This document shows positions 9,601 to 16,977 of a stretch of 33,057 nt of DNA, piece by piece. The first letter of the stretch is position 1. Each line of letters starts with the position of its first letter. A program made the translations under genes and the position numbers. Source of the DNA: Bradyrhizobium pachyrhizi (GTDB taxonomy: Bacteria > Pseudomonadota > Alphaproteobacteria > Rhizobiales > Xanthobacteraceae); assembly GCF_001189245.1 (NCBI RefSeq), contig NZ_LFIQ01000107.1, positions 40,625-73,681 on the forward strand, given 5' to 3'. Under the pieces are notes generated by a model. That model did no database searches, had not been told where the DNA came from, and saw nothing but the letters and a program-made list of their open reading frames with translations.

Positions 9601-11183
9601 GTTCCGATCTCGATCAAGGGGCCGTGGATGGTGAGTGTCACCGTCTGCGGGGTGCCGCCTATCGTGGTCACCGAGAAGCTGTCGGTCAGCGTGTCGCCGA
9701 CATGGAGGGCTTGCACGGAGCTGTTGGCGTTGTCGAGCGTATAGGTCCACACGCCGGCCGTTGTGAGCGTGAATGAGCCGTAGCCGCCAACGCTTGTCGT
9801 CGGCGCGTTCACGGCGGTGAAGGTATTGGCGGGATCGTCGACATCGGTGTCGGTGAGCGTGCCCTTTGCGATGAGCAGGCCGGGCGAGGCATGACTGACG
9901 CCGACCGCACCCACCACCGCGCCGGCCTTGGTGCCGGAAATGATGGAGGCGTCATCGGCGCCCAGGATGCTGATGTCGAAGCTCTCGCTGGCCGAAAGCG
10001 AGCCGTCCGAGACCGTGATCACGAAGCTCTGGGTCGTGTTGGCCTTCAGCGCGTTGATTGCGGTATTGTTCGGAACGAAGGTGTAGTTTCCGGTCGCGCT
10101 GTTGAGATAGAGCGTGCCAAATGTACCGACGCTCGACACGTCGTATGTCGCCTGTCCCAGCACCGTATCGCCTGTGGCGCCTCCGCTGATGCCGAATTTC
10201 AGTGCGCCGCCCTTGATGCTGCTCGCGGAAAAGATCCCGCTCGCCGCATTGAAGTCGTCAAATATCACCGTATCGATTTCAGTCGGCCCCGCTCCGAGGT
10301 TCAGCTTCGGCGGAACCGGCGGCAGTTTGAAGAGATCATTTTTCGCGAAGGTCGCCACCGGTAGCGGCCCGAGCGTATCTTGCACCGGCGACAGCGGGGA
10401 CTGCTGAATAAAATTGATCGGCAGCAGCAGTTGGCCGCCTTCGAGAGCAGGCATGCCGGACCCTTTCGATGCCGGTCCTTTCTCGAAATAGGCAAGGGTC
10501 TCCTGTTGGGCCTCCCGTAATTCCTCCATGTGCGCAGGGGAATTCGTGGCATGGTTCACGCCGACAGAGGAGCCTCTTCTGCTCAGGATGATCGTCTCTT
10601 CGGGATCCTCGACGATGATGTGACGGGGGATCGCCTCCTTGGTCACGAGTTCGAACACGCCGTGGTGGAGGTCCTTGTATTTGATGTTGTCGTCGTCCAG
10701 GAACGTGACGTTCGGCTCCGCGGCCCGGGCGTCCTCGAGCAGCGAGAAGGTGAGGGCGGCCAACGACAGCATGCCGAGGCCGCTGGCGCGGATGGTGCCA
10801 ACCGGTGTGTCCGCCGTCAGGACGCCAGACCCTGCGAGCCGGCTGCCGATGAGGCGGAAGAGGCTTCTGGTTTTCGCGAACAGGCCCGGCCGCAAGCCCT
10901 CGCCGGGGTCCTGCGCGATGTCGCCCAACTCCAGCACGGTGCCGGCCGGCAAATTGAGCAACCTGCCATCGACCAGGCGGATTTCGATCCGCCCGCCGGC
11001 TCCGACCTCGATGACGTCACCCTGGCGAACGGGATCGCCAGTTACGATTTGAATCGGTATGCCGCGGGCACGCGCGATCGTGCCGCAGCCGATCGCCGTC
11101 CGAACAGTGCCAACTACGCGGGGCGGCTGGCCCAAAACGGCCATGCACGCGTCCCCGAACTCTACGCCGGACGCAACTGACAT
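6636..11183 (-). CDS. Large FecR/VCBS/T1SS-143-repeat surface or secreted protein
   Basis: The 1515-residue product has no N-terminal signal peptide, as expected for type I secretion. Residues about 40-140 resemble a FecR domain (GDPVRQGDVIEVGAGGRIEI, then DTPVGTIRASG). A hydrophobic patch ending ARAAEP lies near 140-155. Two VCBS/cadherin-like modules follow (about 305-410 and 410-525), then three long repeats of about 170-175 residues (526-696, 697-870, 871-1046). Each repeat opens APSLTLSETHLTAT and ends with a DD[GH]P turn, like the T1SS-143/DUF5801 class. The rest (1047-1515) has further beta-rich modules and a Pro/Ser/Gln-rich tail ending HDLIV. I see no RTX calcium nonapeptides. The stretch from about 869 to 1373 holds 19 cysteines, against two before it and none after. 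No type I exporter is in the window. The role (adhesin, matrix or S-layer-like protein) is inferred from architecture. Confidence 0.82.
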   Translation of the reverse strand: MSVASGVEFGDACMAVLGQPPRVVGTVRTAIGCGTIARARGIPIQIVTGDPVRQGDVIEVGAGGRIEIRLVDGRLLNLPAGTVLELGDIAQDPGEGLRPGLFAKTRSLFRLIGSRLAGSGVLTADTPVGTIRASGLGMLSLAALTFSLLEDARAAEPNVTFLDDDNIKYKDLHHGVFELVTKEAIPRHIIVEDPEETIILSRRGSSVGVNHATNSPAHMEELREAQQETLAYFEKGPASKGSGMPALEGGQLLLPINFIQQSPLSPVQDTLGPLPVATFAKNDLFKLPPVPPKLNLGAGPTEIDTVIFDDFNAASGIFSASSIKGGALKFGISGGATGDTVLGQATYDVSSVGTFGTLYLNSATGNYTFVPNNTAINALKANTTQSFVITVSDGSLSASESFDISILGADDASIISGTKAGAVVGAVGVSHASPGLLIAKGTLTDTDVDDPANTFTAVNAPTTSVGGYGSFTLTTAGVWTYTLDNANSSVQALHVGDTLTDSFSVTTIGGTPQTVTLTIHGPLIEIGTAPSLTLSETHLTATTLDDNIAGSAPDAALTTTSGEFSAAFVTEPGLTVSYALTITGGNGSASGLIDSHTGLADLLVLNGNTIEGHVGAASGALAFTITVDPATGRVTFVEHRAVEQSSGTSPDSGEGIALGTGLANLIATVTESDGQYQDLSIDLGKQLTITDDGPRIEAAGTAPSLTLSETHLTATALDDHIAGSAPDAALTTTSADFSTAFTSVQGADGATIRYALTITGGNGTASGLIDSHTGLADLLVLNGNTIEGRVGATSGTLAFTITLDPATGRVTFTDYRPVEQPLGTSPDSGEAVSLAAGIVGLTATITDKDGDFQSAGLDLGSRLAISDDGPCIQANCTAPSLTLSETHLTATALDDHVAGSAPDAALTKISADFSTAFTSLQGADGATTHYALTINGGDCTPSGLIDSHTGCSDVLVLNGNTIEGHVGTASGALAFTIAVDPATGCVTFTEYRAVTHPACAGPDSGEAVSLTAGVVSLVATITDKDGDFQSACIDLGKQLTITDDHPTICSFPETFIAAQDHQTATGTYDVNFGADGDAAMFVAVHNGPVGCTGYDLATSCLGNGITAVHVTGHGDDYNFYYTTHEVGGGVELDAYLTDCGGRLDDPYFKLLIDPDGTFCFDLEQAGPSKDVTVHGSDFDAPICGTPSLTAPDGQLVITGSDCAGHPLDVKASDCGIAVGDSGLQMDPAEQLNLAFTEKQSQVGFNLTEWRGYGTAGVILKVLDGSADVHDFCIDVPRPLCGSAGFVVQETSDASLIDTYTFDATTTTYTLYVDRSFNQVQVDYDRVEAGCPTFAINNISYTEKTSINADLLFDVTAVDADGDAATSNLQVDIQCHAAGMDAFIFAASPDSPAPPVGASAPAPDVSPMSTSSHEDAALSQAILPFVDGGTSGTTEQSFHFAEPSSLEQQGASSPLQFDQSLAWFGRQADSAGFQLAQGVAAGGTPAVGPVPEHQTDFFPDHTPDAIVIHPLHDLIV
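8043..9606 (-). repeat. Three tandem ~520-bp coding repeats
   Basis: Three consecutive units (about 9090-9606, 8565-9090 and 8043-8565, in gene order) encode the T1SS-143-like domains. The DNA is also highly similar: the phrase translating to LVLNGNTIEG is nearly unchanged in all three (near 9365, 8830 and 8310), as is the APSLTLSETHLTAT start. This reflects tandem duplication within the gene. The third unit has diverged most and has gained seven or so cysteines. Confidence 0.8.
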
Positions 11184-11368
11184 TGGCTTTTTGCCTGTTG
11201 GGCAGTTCGAGCGGAAAGTGGCGCCGCAGTCTTTTTATTTTGGCTTGGTTCGGCCACGCGGCGAAAAACCCCGCGCCGTCAGCCATAGGCTTGTCCGCTG
11301 AAACGTCCTGATTGAAACCAAATTCGGCAGTAAAAATGGAATTCCAATACTGCGGGGGAGCCTTACAA

Positions 11369-11391
11369 AAAGGACAGAATAGCTGTCCTTT
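11369..11391. promoter_or_regulatory. Perfect 9-bp dyad, operator or 5'-UTR hairpin
   Basis: AAAGGACAG (11369-11377) and CTGTCCTTT (11383-11391) are perfect inverted repeats around AATAG. If the minus-strand promoter-like pair just upstream is real, the dyad falls about 20-45 bases into the leader of the large gene's transcript. There it could act as an RNA hairpin or an operator. Confidence 0.5.
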
Positions 11392-11417
11392 ATCGCGCGT
11401 GCAGCCCCGCAAAATTA

Positions 11418-11445
11418 ATAGTATGATTACCATGCAAATTGTCCA
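11418..11445 (-). promoter_or_regulatory. Candidate sigma-70-type promoter for the large FecR/VCBS gene
   Basis: On the minus strand TGGACA (11445-11440) is followed after 16 bases by TACTAT (11423-11418), inside the AT-rich block. The match to the consensus is moderate, and the start of transcription would be about 230 bases before the ATG. Confidence 0.25.
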
Positions 11446-11589
11446 CTTATTAATTTTTAGTCGAACTGCGTCAGGCATTTAGGCTTGTCTGCGACAACTC
11501 GTTTGGCACTTAAGGTCCTGCGGTCTCGGCCCGGCGGTCCCGATCACCACCGAGCCACGACACGACAAGATCTTCTCGTGGAGGGGATC

Positions 11590-12243
11590 GTGCGCATCCA
11601 TTTGATTGTTCAATTGCTTGCAAGCTTCGTCCTGGCGCTCGCAACGCTCACGCCCGGCCAGGTGCAGGGGCAAACCGAACCGGCCCAGCCCGCGGTTGAG
11701 AATATTCAACTGAAATTCATCGGAAGGGTCGTGGCCGCCACTGGTTCGGTCACGATCGAGCATCCGAGTGCAGTGGTCGTTCAGGCAGGGCTGCCCGGCA
11801 AATTGCCTCAGGCGCAGGTTGGCGATCCCGTTTATCTGGGCGACGTGGTGCAGACTGGAGCGGACGGACGCGTCGGGATCAATTTCACCGACGGCACTTC
11901 GTTCAATCTGTCGAGCAACGCCAAGATGGCGATGACCGAGTTCGTGTACGATCCGAACGGCAAGTCAAACTCGACCTTGCTCAAACTGACCAACGGCACC
12001 TTCACCTTCGTTGCCGGCAACATTGCGAAGACCGGTGACATGAAGATCGACACTCCTGTGGCAACGATGGGCATTCGAGGCACCACGCCACGCATCGAGA
12101 TATCGGACGATGGAACGGTGAGGTTCGCCACGCTCGTTGAAGAGGGCAAGAGCAAGGTCAGGAAGGTCGGGACACGAACGCCGCAGCAACCTGAGCAAAA
12201 CACCCTCCACAAGTTCAATCCCAACATCTGTCGAGGGTGCTAG
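11590..12243 (+). CDS. Secreted FecR-domain protein
   Basis: The 217-residue product starts with a signal peptide (VRIHLIVQLLASFVLALATL, cleavage near VQGQ). A FecR-type domain follows: GRVVAATGSV, then QVGDPVYLGDVVQTGADGR, a DGTSFNLSSNAKM strand, and KIDTPVATMGIRGTT. The last motif also appears in altered form (DTPVGTIRASG) in the divergent 1515-residue protein. It lacks the transmembrane and anti-sigma parts of true FecR, so it is a stand-alone periplasmic or exported FecR-domain protein rather than an iron regulator. The C-terminus ends in a CRGC motif. I chose GTG 11590 because GGAG at 11580-11583 is six bases upstream and the signal peptide begins there; a TTG at 11485 would add 35 residues that do not resemble a leader. 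The TPR gene starts 37 bases after its stop, so the two are probably co-transcribed. Confidence 0.75.
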   Translation: MRIHLIVQLLASFVLALATLTPGQVQGQTEPAQPAVENIQLKFIGRVVAATGSVTIEHPSAVVVQAGLPGKLPQAQVGDPVYLGDVVQTGADGRVGINFTDGTSFNLSSNAKMAMTEFVYDPNGKSNSTLLKLTNGTFTFVAGNIAKTGDMKIDTPVATMGIRGTTPRIEISDDGTVRFATLVEEGKSKVRKVGTRTPQQPEQNTLHKFNPNICRGC

Positions 12244-12280
12244 GCCAGGCGCAGCCCGTTTCGTGCAAGCAAGGCCCGAT

Positions 12281-13144
12281 ATGAAACCTCGTGCAAGCGC
12301 CGGCGCAATTGTCAGCCTGATATCGCTTCTCGTTGCGATGCTCCCTGTGTTGCCTGCGGTCGCGCAGAACCCGAAGAAGGACAGCTATCTCCGCACTATC
12401 GGATCGTGCAGCGGCCTCGATCGCACACCGGCCGACGCGCGCATTGCTGCCTGCACGGCGCTGATCGATGCGGGGCAGGACATGACGGCGGCCGGCCTCG
12501 CGATCGCCTATAACAACCGTGGCAACGCCTACGCCGCCAAGGGAGACTACGACGGAGCCATCCGGGATTTCGATCGATCGATCGAGCTCAATCCGACCTA
12601 CACCAAGCCGCTCAACAACCGCGGCGTGGCCTATCTCAGGAAGCGCGAATATGATCGCGCCACCGACGCCTTCGATCAGGCGATCAGGCTCAACCCGAAC
12701 TACGGCGAGGCCTTCGCCAACCGCGCCGGCGCCTATTTGAAGAAGAACGATTATGCGCGCGCGGCGCAGGACTACGATGAGGCCATTCGCCTCGAGCCGA
12801 AGCTGGACGGGGTGTGGAACGGACGCTGCTGGAGTCGGGCCATCCTCGGCGAATTGCAGGCGGCGCTGGAAGATTGCAACAAGGCCCTTCAATCGGCGTC
12901 AGCCAACGCCGCGACGTATGACTCGCGTGGCCTGATCTATCTGAAGACCGGCGAGCTTGGCGCGGCGATCGCCGACTACAGCTCCGCACTTCGCATCGAT
13001 CCCAAGCTCGCAAGCGCACTTTATGGACGCGGCCTGGCGAAGTTGAAGCAGGGTGACAAGGCCGGCGGCAATATCGACATGGCGGCGGCCAAGGCGATCC
13101 AGGGCAGCATCGGCGACGATTTCACACGCTACGGCGTGCGATAG
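12281..13144 (+). CDS. Secreted tetratricopeptide-repeat protein
   Basis: The 287-residue product has a signal peptide (hydrophobic core about residues 8-24, cleavage near AVAQN), a short cysteine-containing linker, and about five or six TPR units from about residue 65. Examples are IAYNNRGNAYAAKGDYDGAIRDF, PLNNRGVAYLRKREYDRATDAF and AFANRAGAYLKKNDYARAAQDY, with the usual W/G/Y/A positions. TPR arrays bind proteins, so this is probably a periplasmic scaffold or assembly factor. It follows the FecR-domain gene by 37 bases, suggesting a shared transcript. It could assist the neighbouring large protein, but that is inference. ATG 12281 was chosen over an upstream start at 12137 because the upstream part overlaps the FecR gene and lacks leader character. 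Confidence 0.75.
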   Translation: MKPRASAGAIVSLISLLVAMLPVLPAVAQNPKKDSYLRTIGSCSGLDRTPADARIAACTALIDAGQDMTAAGLAIAYNNRGNAYAAKGDYDGAIRDFDRSIELNPTYTKPLNNRGVAYLRKREYDRATDAFDQAIRLNPNYGEAFANRAGAYLKKNDYARAAQDYDEAIRLEPKLDGVWNGRCWSRAILGELQAALEDCNKALQSASANAATYDSRGLIYLKTGELGAAIADYSSALRIDPKLASALYGRGLAKLKQGDKAGGNIDMAAAKAIQGSIGDDFTRYGVR

Positions 13145-13218
13145 GCGAGCGCGGCCGACGGAGCCGCAGCAAGCGGGCCGGCCCGATGCAGTCGCTGCGG
13201 GTGCGGCCAGCCGGCTAA

Positions 13219-13317
13219 AGCATGATCCGGAAAAGTGCGAAGCGGTTTTCCGAAAAGATCATGCTCAAACAAAAGGCCAAAGCGCGATGACGATTCAACC
13301 TAATCTCATCGCGCTTT
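13219..13317. repeat. Bradyrhizobium-type palindromic intergenic repeat
   Basis: Two nested dyads fill this gap between convergent genes. The first has AGCATGAT (13219-13226) against ATCATGCT (13258-13265), with inner CGGAAAA (13228-13234) and TTTTCCG (13246-13252). The second is a perfect 12-bp pair AAAGCGCGATGA (13279-13290) and TCATCGCGCTTT (13306-13317). I recall closely similar sequence as a dispersed repeat in Bradyrhizobiaceae. Its right arm overlaps the stop codon of the efflux adaptor gene (13316-13318). It probably also ends transcription from both sides. Confidence 0.7.
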
Positions 13318-14182
13318 AGTCCATGATCTCGACCGTCGCCGAACGGCCGGCGACCAGCGCGATGCGATCCGGCAGGTGGTCCAGCGCGATGCGCACGGGG
13401 ATGCGCTGTGCGAGCCGAACCCAGCTGAATGTCGGATTGACGTTTGCGAGCAGGCTCGCGCCTGCCGCGCGGTCGCGATCCTCGATGCCGGCTGCGATGC
13501 TCTCTACATGTCCGGTGAGCCGCACCGGCTCGCCCATCAGCCGGATCTGCGCCTTGTCGCCGACGCGGATGCGCGCGAGCTTGGTCTCCTCGAAATAGCC
13601 TTCCACATGCAGCGTGTCGGTGTCGACCAGCGCCATCACGCCCTTGCCAGCGGTGACGTAGGCGCCCGGCCGCAGGTCCATATTGGTGATGGTGCCGTTC
13701 ACCGAAGCGTGCACCTCGCTGCGATCCAGATTGAGCTGCGCGACGGCGCGGTCGGCGACCGCCTGGTCATAGGCCGCCTTGGCCTGCAGCTGGGTCGCCA
13801 GAACCTGCTCCTGCTTCTGCTGCGACACCGCATCGGTGGTCAGCGAGCTGTAGCGTTTGAGGTCGGCGTCGGCCTGATCCATCGTCGCGCGATGGCCGGC
13901 GACCGATGCATCCGCCTGCTTCAGCGCCAGGGCAAAGCGTGCGCGATCGATCCGGAACAGGATGTCGCCGCGACGCACCGGTTGATTGTCCTTGACCAGC
14001 ACGTCGGTGACGAAGCCGGAGACGTCGGGGGCCACCTGGATCACGTCGGTGCGGACCCTGCCGTCGCGGGTCCATGGCGATTCCATATAGTAGACCCAGA
14101 GCGCGCGAGCGACAGCGAGCGCGGCGACGACGGCGACCGCGGTCAGCGCAACCCGACCGAGCCAGGCGAAATTCGCTTTCAT
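13316..14182 (-). CDS. HlyD/EmrA-type membrane fusion protein of an efflux system
   Basis: The 288-residue product has one N-terminal membrane helix (about residues 8-27). It is followed by a biotinyl-lipoyl half (VAPDVSGFVTDVLVKDNQPV), a coiled-coil hairpin (about 75-150, rich in A/Q/D), the second lipoyl half (VHASVNGTITNMDLRPGAYV) and a beta-barrel region with GYFEETKLARIRVGDKAQI. This is the adaptor that links an inner-membrane pump to an outer-membrane channel, as AaeA does for AaeB. ATG 14182 overlaps the stop of the DUF1656 gene in an ATGA arrangement, fixing the start; an in-frame extension to 14335 lies inside that gene and is rejected. The stop codon lies in the arm of a palindromic repeat. 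Confidence 0.88.
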   Translation of the reverse strand: MKANFAWLGRVALTAVAVVAALAVARALWVYYMESPWTRDGRVRTDVIQVAPDVSGFVTDVLVKDNQPVRRGDILFRIDRARFALALKQADASVAGHRATMDQADADLKRYSSLTTDAVSQQKQEQVLATQLQAKAAYDQAVADRAVAQLNLDRSEVHASVNGTITNMDLRPGAYVTAGKGVMALVDTDTLHVEGYFEETKLARIRVGDKAQIRLMGEPVRLTGHVESIAAGIEDRDRAAGASLLANVNPTFSWVRLAQRIPVRIALDHLPDRIALVAGRSATVEIMD

Positions 14183-14385
14183 GGCAGAAGCTCCGAAAGA
14201 TAAACCACGACGCCGAGCAGGCATACGTACAATGCGAAATTGAACAGCGCGCGATGCCAGACCAGCCGATAGAATCCGAAGCGCTGCATGATCCGGCTCA
14301 CCACTGCGCTCAGCGCATAGGCAACGATGAGCCACAGCAGCAGCGCCGGAACGAGCACGCCGTAAATGTCGAGCTCATATCTCAT
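14179..14385 (-). CDS. DUF1656 (AaeX-like) small membrane protein
   Basis: The 68-residue product has two hydrophobic helices (about 9-29 and 48-64) separated by RIMQRFGFYRLVWHR, which matches the DUF1656 family that accompanies FUSC/AaeB pumps. It starts with an ATGA overlap on the FUSC gene stop and ends with the same overlap on the HlyD-type gene, so the three are translationally coupled. Its exact role in the pump is unknown in general; it is probably a small inner-membrane subunit. Confidence 0.85.
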   Translation of the reverse strand: MRYELDIYGVLVPALLLWLIVAYALSAVVSRIMQRFGFYRLVWHRALFNFALYVCLLGVVVYLSELLP

Positions 14386-16433
14386 GCGGCGAAACTCTCC
14401 TCGGACTGCGATCGATACGCGGGTGCATCCGGAAACAGGCCGCGGCGGATGCCGACGAGGCCGAGCAATGCATCGTCCCGCGCGCGTTCATTGGGGTCCT
14501 TGACGACCGCGGTCAGCGCCGCATCGATGCATGACAACAGTTCGGCCGGCATTGCCTGGTCCGCACGGGCACGAAACGCCGCCGCGAGGTCGTCCAGCAT
14601 GTCGTCGATGGCACGCACGGTGAATGCGGCGAGGCCGTAACGCGCCCTCCTCAGGTCGATGATGTTGAGCCCGATGCGTAGCTGGACCAGGCTGTCGGCA
14701 TCGCGCCGGTCGCTCTCGGAGATGAAGGCGATCCGCTGGACCAACAGGCCGAGCCGATGCAGCATCAGGCCGGCAAACTGCGCGCGATCGCCGTGGCCGC
14801 GCCGCTCGGCCGCGATCGCGAGCGTCTGCCAGCTCGACGTCATCAACCGCTTGGCGATCCATTCGGCGCCGACGCCGCGCGCGATCCGCGTCACGATCTC
14901 CGCGATGACAACACCGAGGAAGAAGGCGACCGACGTGTTGGCGAAACTGGCGAAATCCGCGCTGTAGGTTGATTGCAGCGCGAGCAGCGTCGCGGTGTTG
15001 GCGGCGAGCGCCATGCCGACCGGCGCGGTTTTGGGCCGCGCGATCAAATAGCCGTACAGGAGGAAGGTCGGCGCCAGCGCCGCGATCAGGACCTCGACAT
15101 GGGAGATGCCCGGCACCAGCGCGAACTGATAGATCGCGACGATGACGATCGCGACCAGTGAAAACAGGCCGAAGGCCCGGATGCTGCGCGCGGGCTCGTC
15201 CTGCGCGGCGAAGAAGGAGCAGGCGACCGCCGCCATCATCGGCGCCGAGGCGCCATCGGCCCAGCCGGTCGCAATCCACAGGCCGCAGCAGATTAGGATG
15301 GCGACCGCTGCGCCTGCGGCCGACCACAGCGCCATGCCGTGGTCGCGATGACGGACCGGTGCGGCCCCCGACTCCGGGTGGAACGCCAGCGGGACGGTGG
15401 AGATATCCCGGCCCGCAGTAATTGCATCGCCCAGCGCGCGGCAGTCGGCCGAGATGTCGACAAGCTCGCGCAGCCGGAGCAGCAGGCTGATCGTGATGAT
15501 GCGCTCCCGCGGCGCGATGCCGTCGAGCGCAGATTGCCGCTCGGCGATTGCAGCGCGGATCTGCTCGCCGGATTGCCGCTGGCGGTCCTCGTCCACGATC
15601 CATGCGGCGAGATCGCCGATCAGGCGCTGCAGCTCCGGTTGCCGTCGCAGCGCCGTCTCACCGAGTGCGGCAAGCCGGTCTTCGATCGACGTGATGATCG
15701 GCAACAGCATCAGCATGCGCAGCCGGACCTCGCCGAGGCCACGCACGGTGCCGGCGTCGGCCAGCCGGTCATAGGCGACATGGGTCGCCAGCGTATCGAT
15801 CTCGACGATGTCGGTTGCAAGACGAAGGCGTTGGGCCCGGCGCGTCTCGCTGGTCCCGCGGTCAAGCAGCGCGTCGCGTGACAGACGGCGCGCATCTGAC
15901 AACCAGCTCCTGATACGGCCGCCCACCGCCGGCGCGACGCTGCGGGGAAACACCACCGTCGACACCAGGCTCGCACAGATGATGCCGAGCGAGATCTCCT
16001 CGACCCGTACCAGCGCGACGTCGAAGATGCTGCCCGGGTCGGCCACCGACGGAAAGCCGATCAGTGCGACGGTATATCCGCCCAGCATGAAGACATAGCT
16101 GCGCGGCGTGCCGTCGAGCAGCGACAGATAAAGGCAGAGCCCGACCCAGAGCGCGATCGCAAGGCACAGCAGCTCCGGCGCATTGACCAGGTTCGGCACG
16201 AGGGCAACCGTGACGCTCGCGCCGACCAGCGTGCCGATCACGCGGAAGAACGCCTTCGAGCTGGTCGCGCCGGCCAGCGGCTGGGAGGTGATGTAGACCG
16301 TCGCCATCGCCCAATAGGGACGCGGCAGATCGATCGCCAAGGCGATGACGAGCGCCAGCATCGACGCCGCGAACGTCTTCAACGCGAAAATGAGATCCGC
16401 GTGGCGGACCAGGAACGGCTCTTCCGCGCGCAT
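14382..16433 (-). CDS. FUSC/AaeB-family aromatic acid efflux pump
   Basis: The 683-residue product has the FUSC layout. An N-terminal block of about six membrane helices (about 12-170, including PRPYWAMATVYITSQPLAGAT, a family signature region) is followed by a cytoplasmic helical domain (about 175-350), a second membrane block (about 365-500) and a C-terminal cytoplasmic domain. Family members export hydrophobic organic acids such as fusaric acid or p-hydroxybenzoate. It stands between a MarR regulator (two-base gap) and DUF1656/HlyD genes with ATGA overlaps, which is the classic operon order. Induction by aromatic acids through the MarR protein is likely but inferred. Confidence 0.9.
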   Translation of the reverse strand: MRAEEPFLVRHADLIFALKTFAASMLALVIALAIDLPRPYWAMATVYITSQPLAGATSSKAFFRVIGTLVGASVTVALVPNLVNAPELLCLAIALWVGLCLYLSLLDGTPRSYVFMLGGYTVALIGFPSVADPGSIFDVALVRVEEISLGIICASLVSTVVFPRSVAPAVGGRIRSWLSDARRLSRDALLDRGTSETRRAQRLRLATDIVEIDTLATHVAYDRLADAGTVRGLGEVRLRMLMLLPIITSIEDRLAALGETALRRQPELQRLIGDLAAWIVDEDRQRQSGEQIRAAIAERQSALDGIAPRERIITISLLLRLRELVDISADCRALGDAITAGRDISTVPLAFHPESGAAPVRHRDHGMALWSAAGAAVAILICCGLWIATGWADGASAPMMAAVACSFFAAQDEPARSIRAFGLFSLVAIVIVAIYQFALVPGISHVEVLIAALAPTFLLYGYLIARPKTAPVGMALAANTATLLALQSTYSADFASFANTSVAFFLGVVIAEIVTRIARGVGAEWIAKRLMTSSWQTLAIAAERRGHGDRAQFAGLMLHRLGLLVQRIAFISESDRRDADSLVQLRIGLNIIDLRRARYGLAAFTVRAIDDMLDDLAAAFRARADQAMPAELLSCIDAALTAVVKDPNERARDDALLGLVGIRRGLFPDAPAYRSQSEESFAA

Positions 16434-16435
16434 GA

Positions 16436-16885
16436 TTATTTCGCCTCTACAGCGGTCGCCCGTTGCTCGATGCGCTGGAGCGTCTCGAAGGTTACCGCAA
16501 GTTCCTCGCTGCCGATATCCTTCAGCAGGCTGGCCCGCACCCGGCGCAGCACCCGGTTGATCTCCTCGACCTTGGCTTCGCCGGTAGCGGTGAGATGCAG
16601 CGTTTTGGCACGCCGGTCGGTCGGGTCCTCGCGACGCTCGACGAGGCGCTCGGACTGCAGCAGATCGATCAGCCGCACCAGTGAAGGCCCCTCGATTCCC
16701 AGTTCATCGGCCAGCACGCCTTGCCGGACGTTTTCCCCCTGGCGCGACAACACCAGCAGCGGAATCGCCGTCGCGTAGGACAGGCCGTGGTCGGACAAGG
16801 CCTGATCCGACTCGCGACGCCAGATCCGGGCGAGCCTGGTCACAAGGCGGCCGATCTCGGCGTGGATATGGGATTGCGAAGGCAT
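16436..16885 (-). CDS. MarR-family transcriptional regulator
   Basis: The 149-residue product has the MarR winged-helix pattern: an N-terminal dimer helix, LADELGIEGPSLVRLIDLLQSERLVERREDPTDRRAKTLHLT as recognition helix and wing (about 58-100, with the DxRxK/R wing core DRRAK), and a C-terminal dimer helix. It is the first gene of the efflux operon, two bases from the FUSC gene, so it probably represses its own operon and releases on binding an aromatic ligand. Short repeats overlap its start codon and the region before it. Confidence 0.88.
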   Translation of the reverse strand: MPSQSHIHAEIGRLVTRLARIWRRESDQALSDHGLSYATAIPLLVLSRQGENVRQGVLADELGIEGPSLVRLIDLLQSERLVERREDPTDRRAKTLHLTATGEAKVEEINRVLRRVRASLLKDIGSEELAVTFETLQRIEQRATAVEAK

Positions 16886-16920
16886 GCAAATTAGATAGGA
16901 TACGAACTATTAGCATGCAA
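16882..16920. promoter_or_regulatory. Candidate MarR operator region
   Basis: GCATGCAA occurs at 16882-16889, over the marR start codon, and again at 16913-16920, 31 bases apart or about three helical turns. Between them ATAG (16895-16898) and CTAT (16907-16910) form a 16-bp dyad with an eight-base spacer, near the size of MarR boxes. No direct consensus is known for this protein. Confidence 0.4.
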
Positions 16921-16946
16921 TGATATACTGCGAACATCGCGGACGA

Positions 16947-16970
16947 TCACGCGAATGCGATCCTGCGTGA
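16947..16970 (-). terminator. Weak hairpin after the MFS gene
   Basis: TCACGC (16947-16952) pairs with GCGTGA (16965-16970) around a 12-base loop, just past the MFS stop codon on the minus strand. The stem is short and no T-tract is seen, so termination is uncertain. Confidence 0.25.
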
Positions 16971-16977
16971 GGAAGCG

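Larger units (their letters stand above)
11184..11589. other. 406-bp divergent intergenic control region
   Basis: This gap separates the large minus-strand gene from the plus-strand FecR gene. I see no convincing gene in it. Bases 11409-11462 are strikingly AT-rich for this window, as expected for promoters. A 23-bp dyad (11369-11391) and a promoter-like pair (11418-11445) lie inside and are listed separately. Confidence 0.6.

Noticed and set aside
8043..9606. CRISPR-like repetition
   Set aside because: The repeats are about 520 bp, contiguous and coding, with no short repeat-spacer pattern.
11485..11589. TTG start for the FecR-domain gene at 11485
   Set aside because: The added 35 residues are not leader-like, and a good ribosome site precedes GTG 11590.
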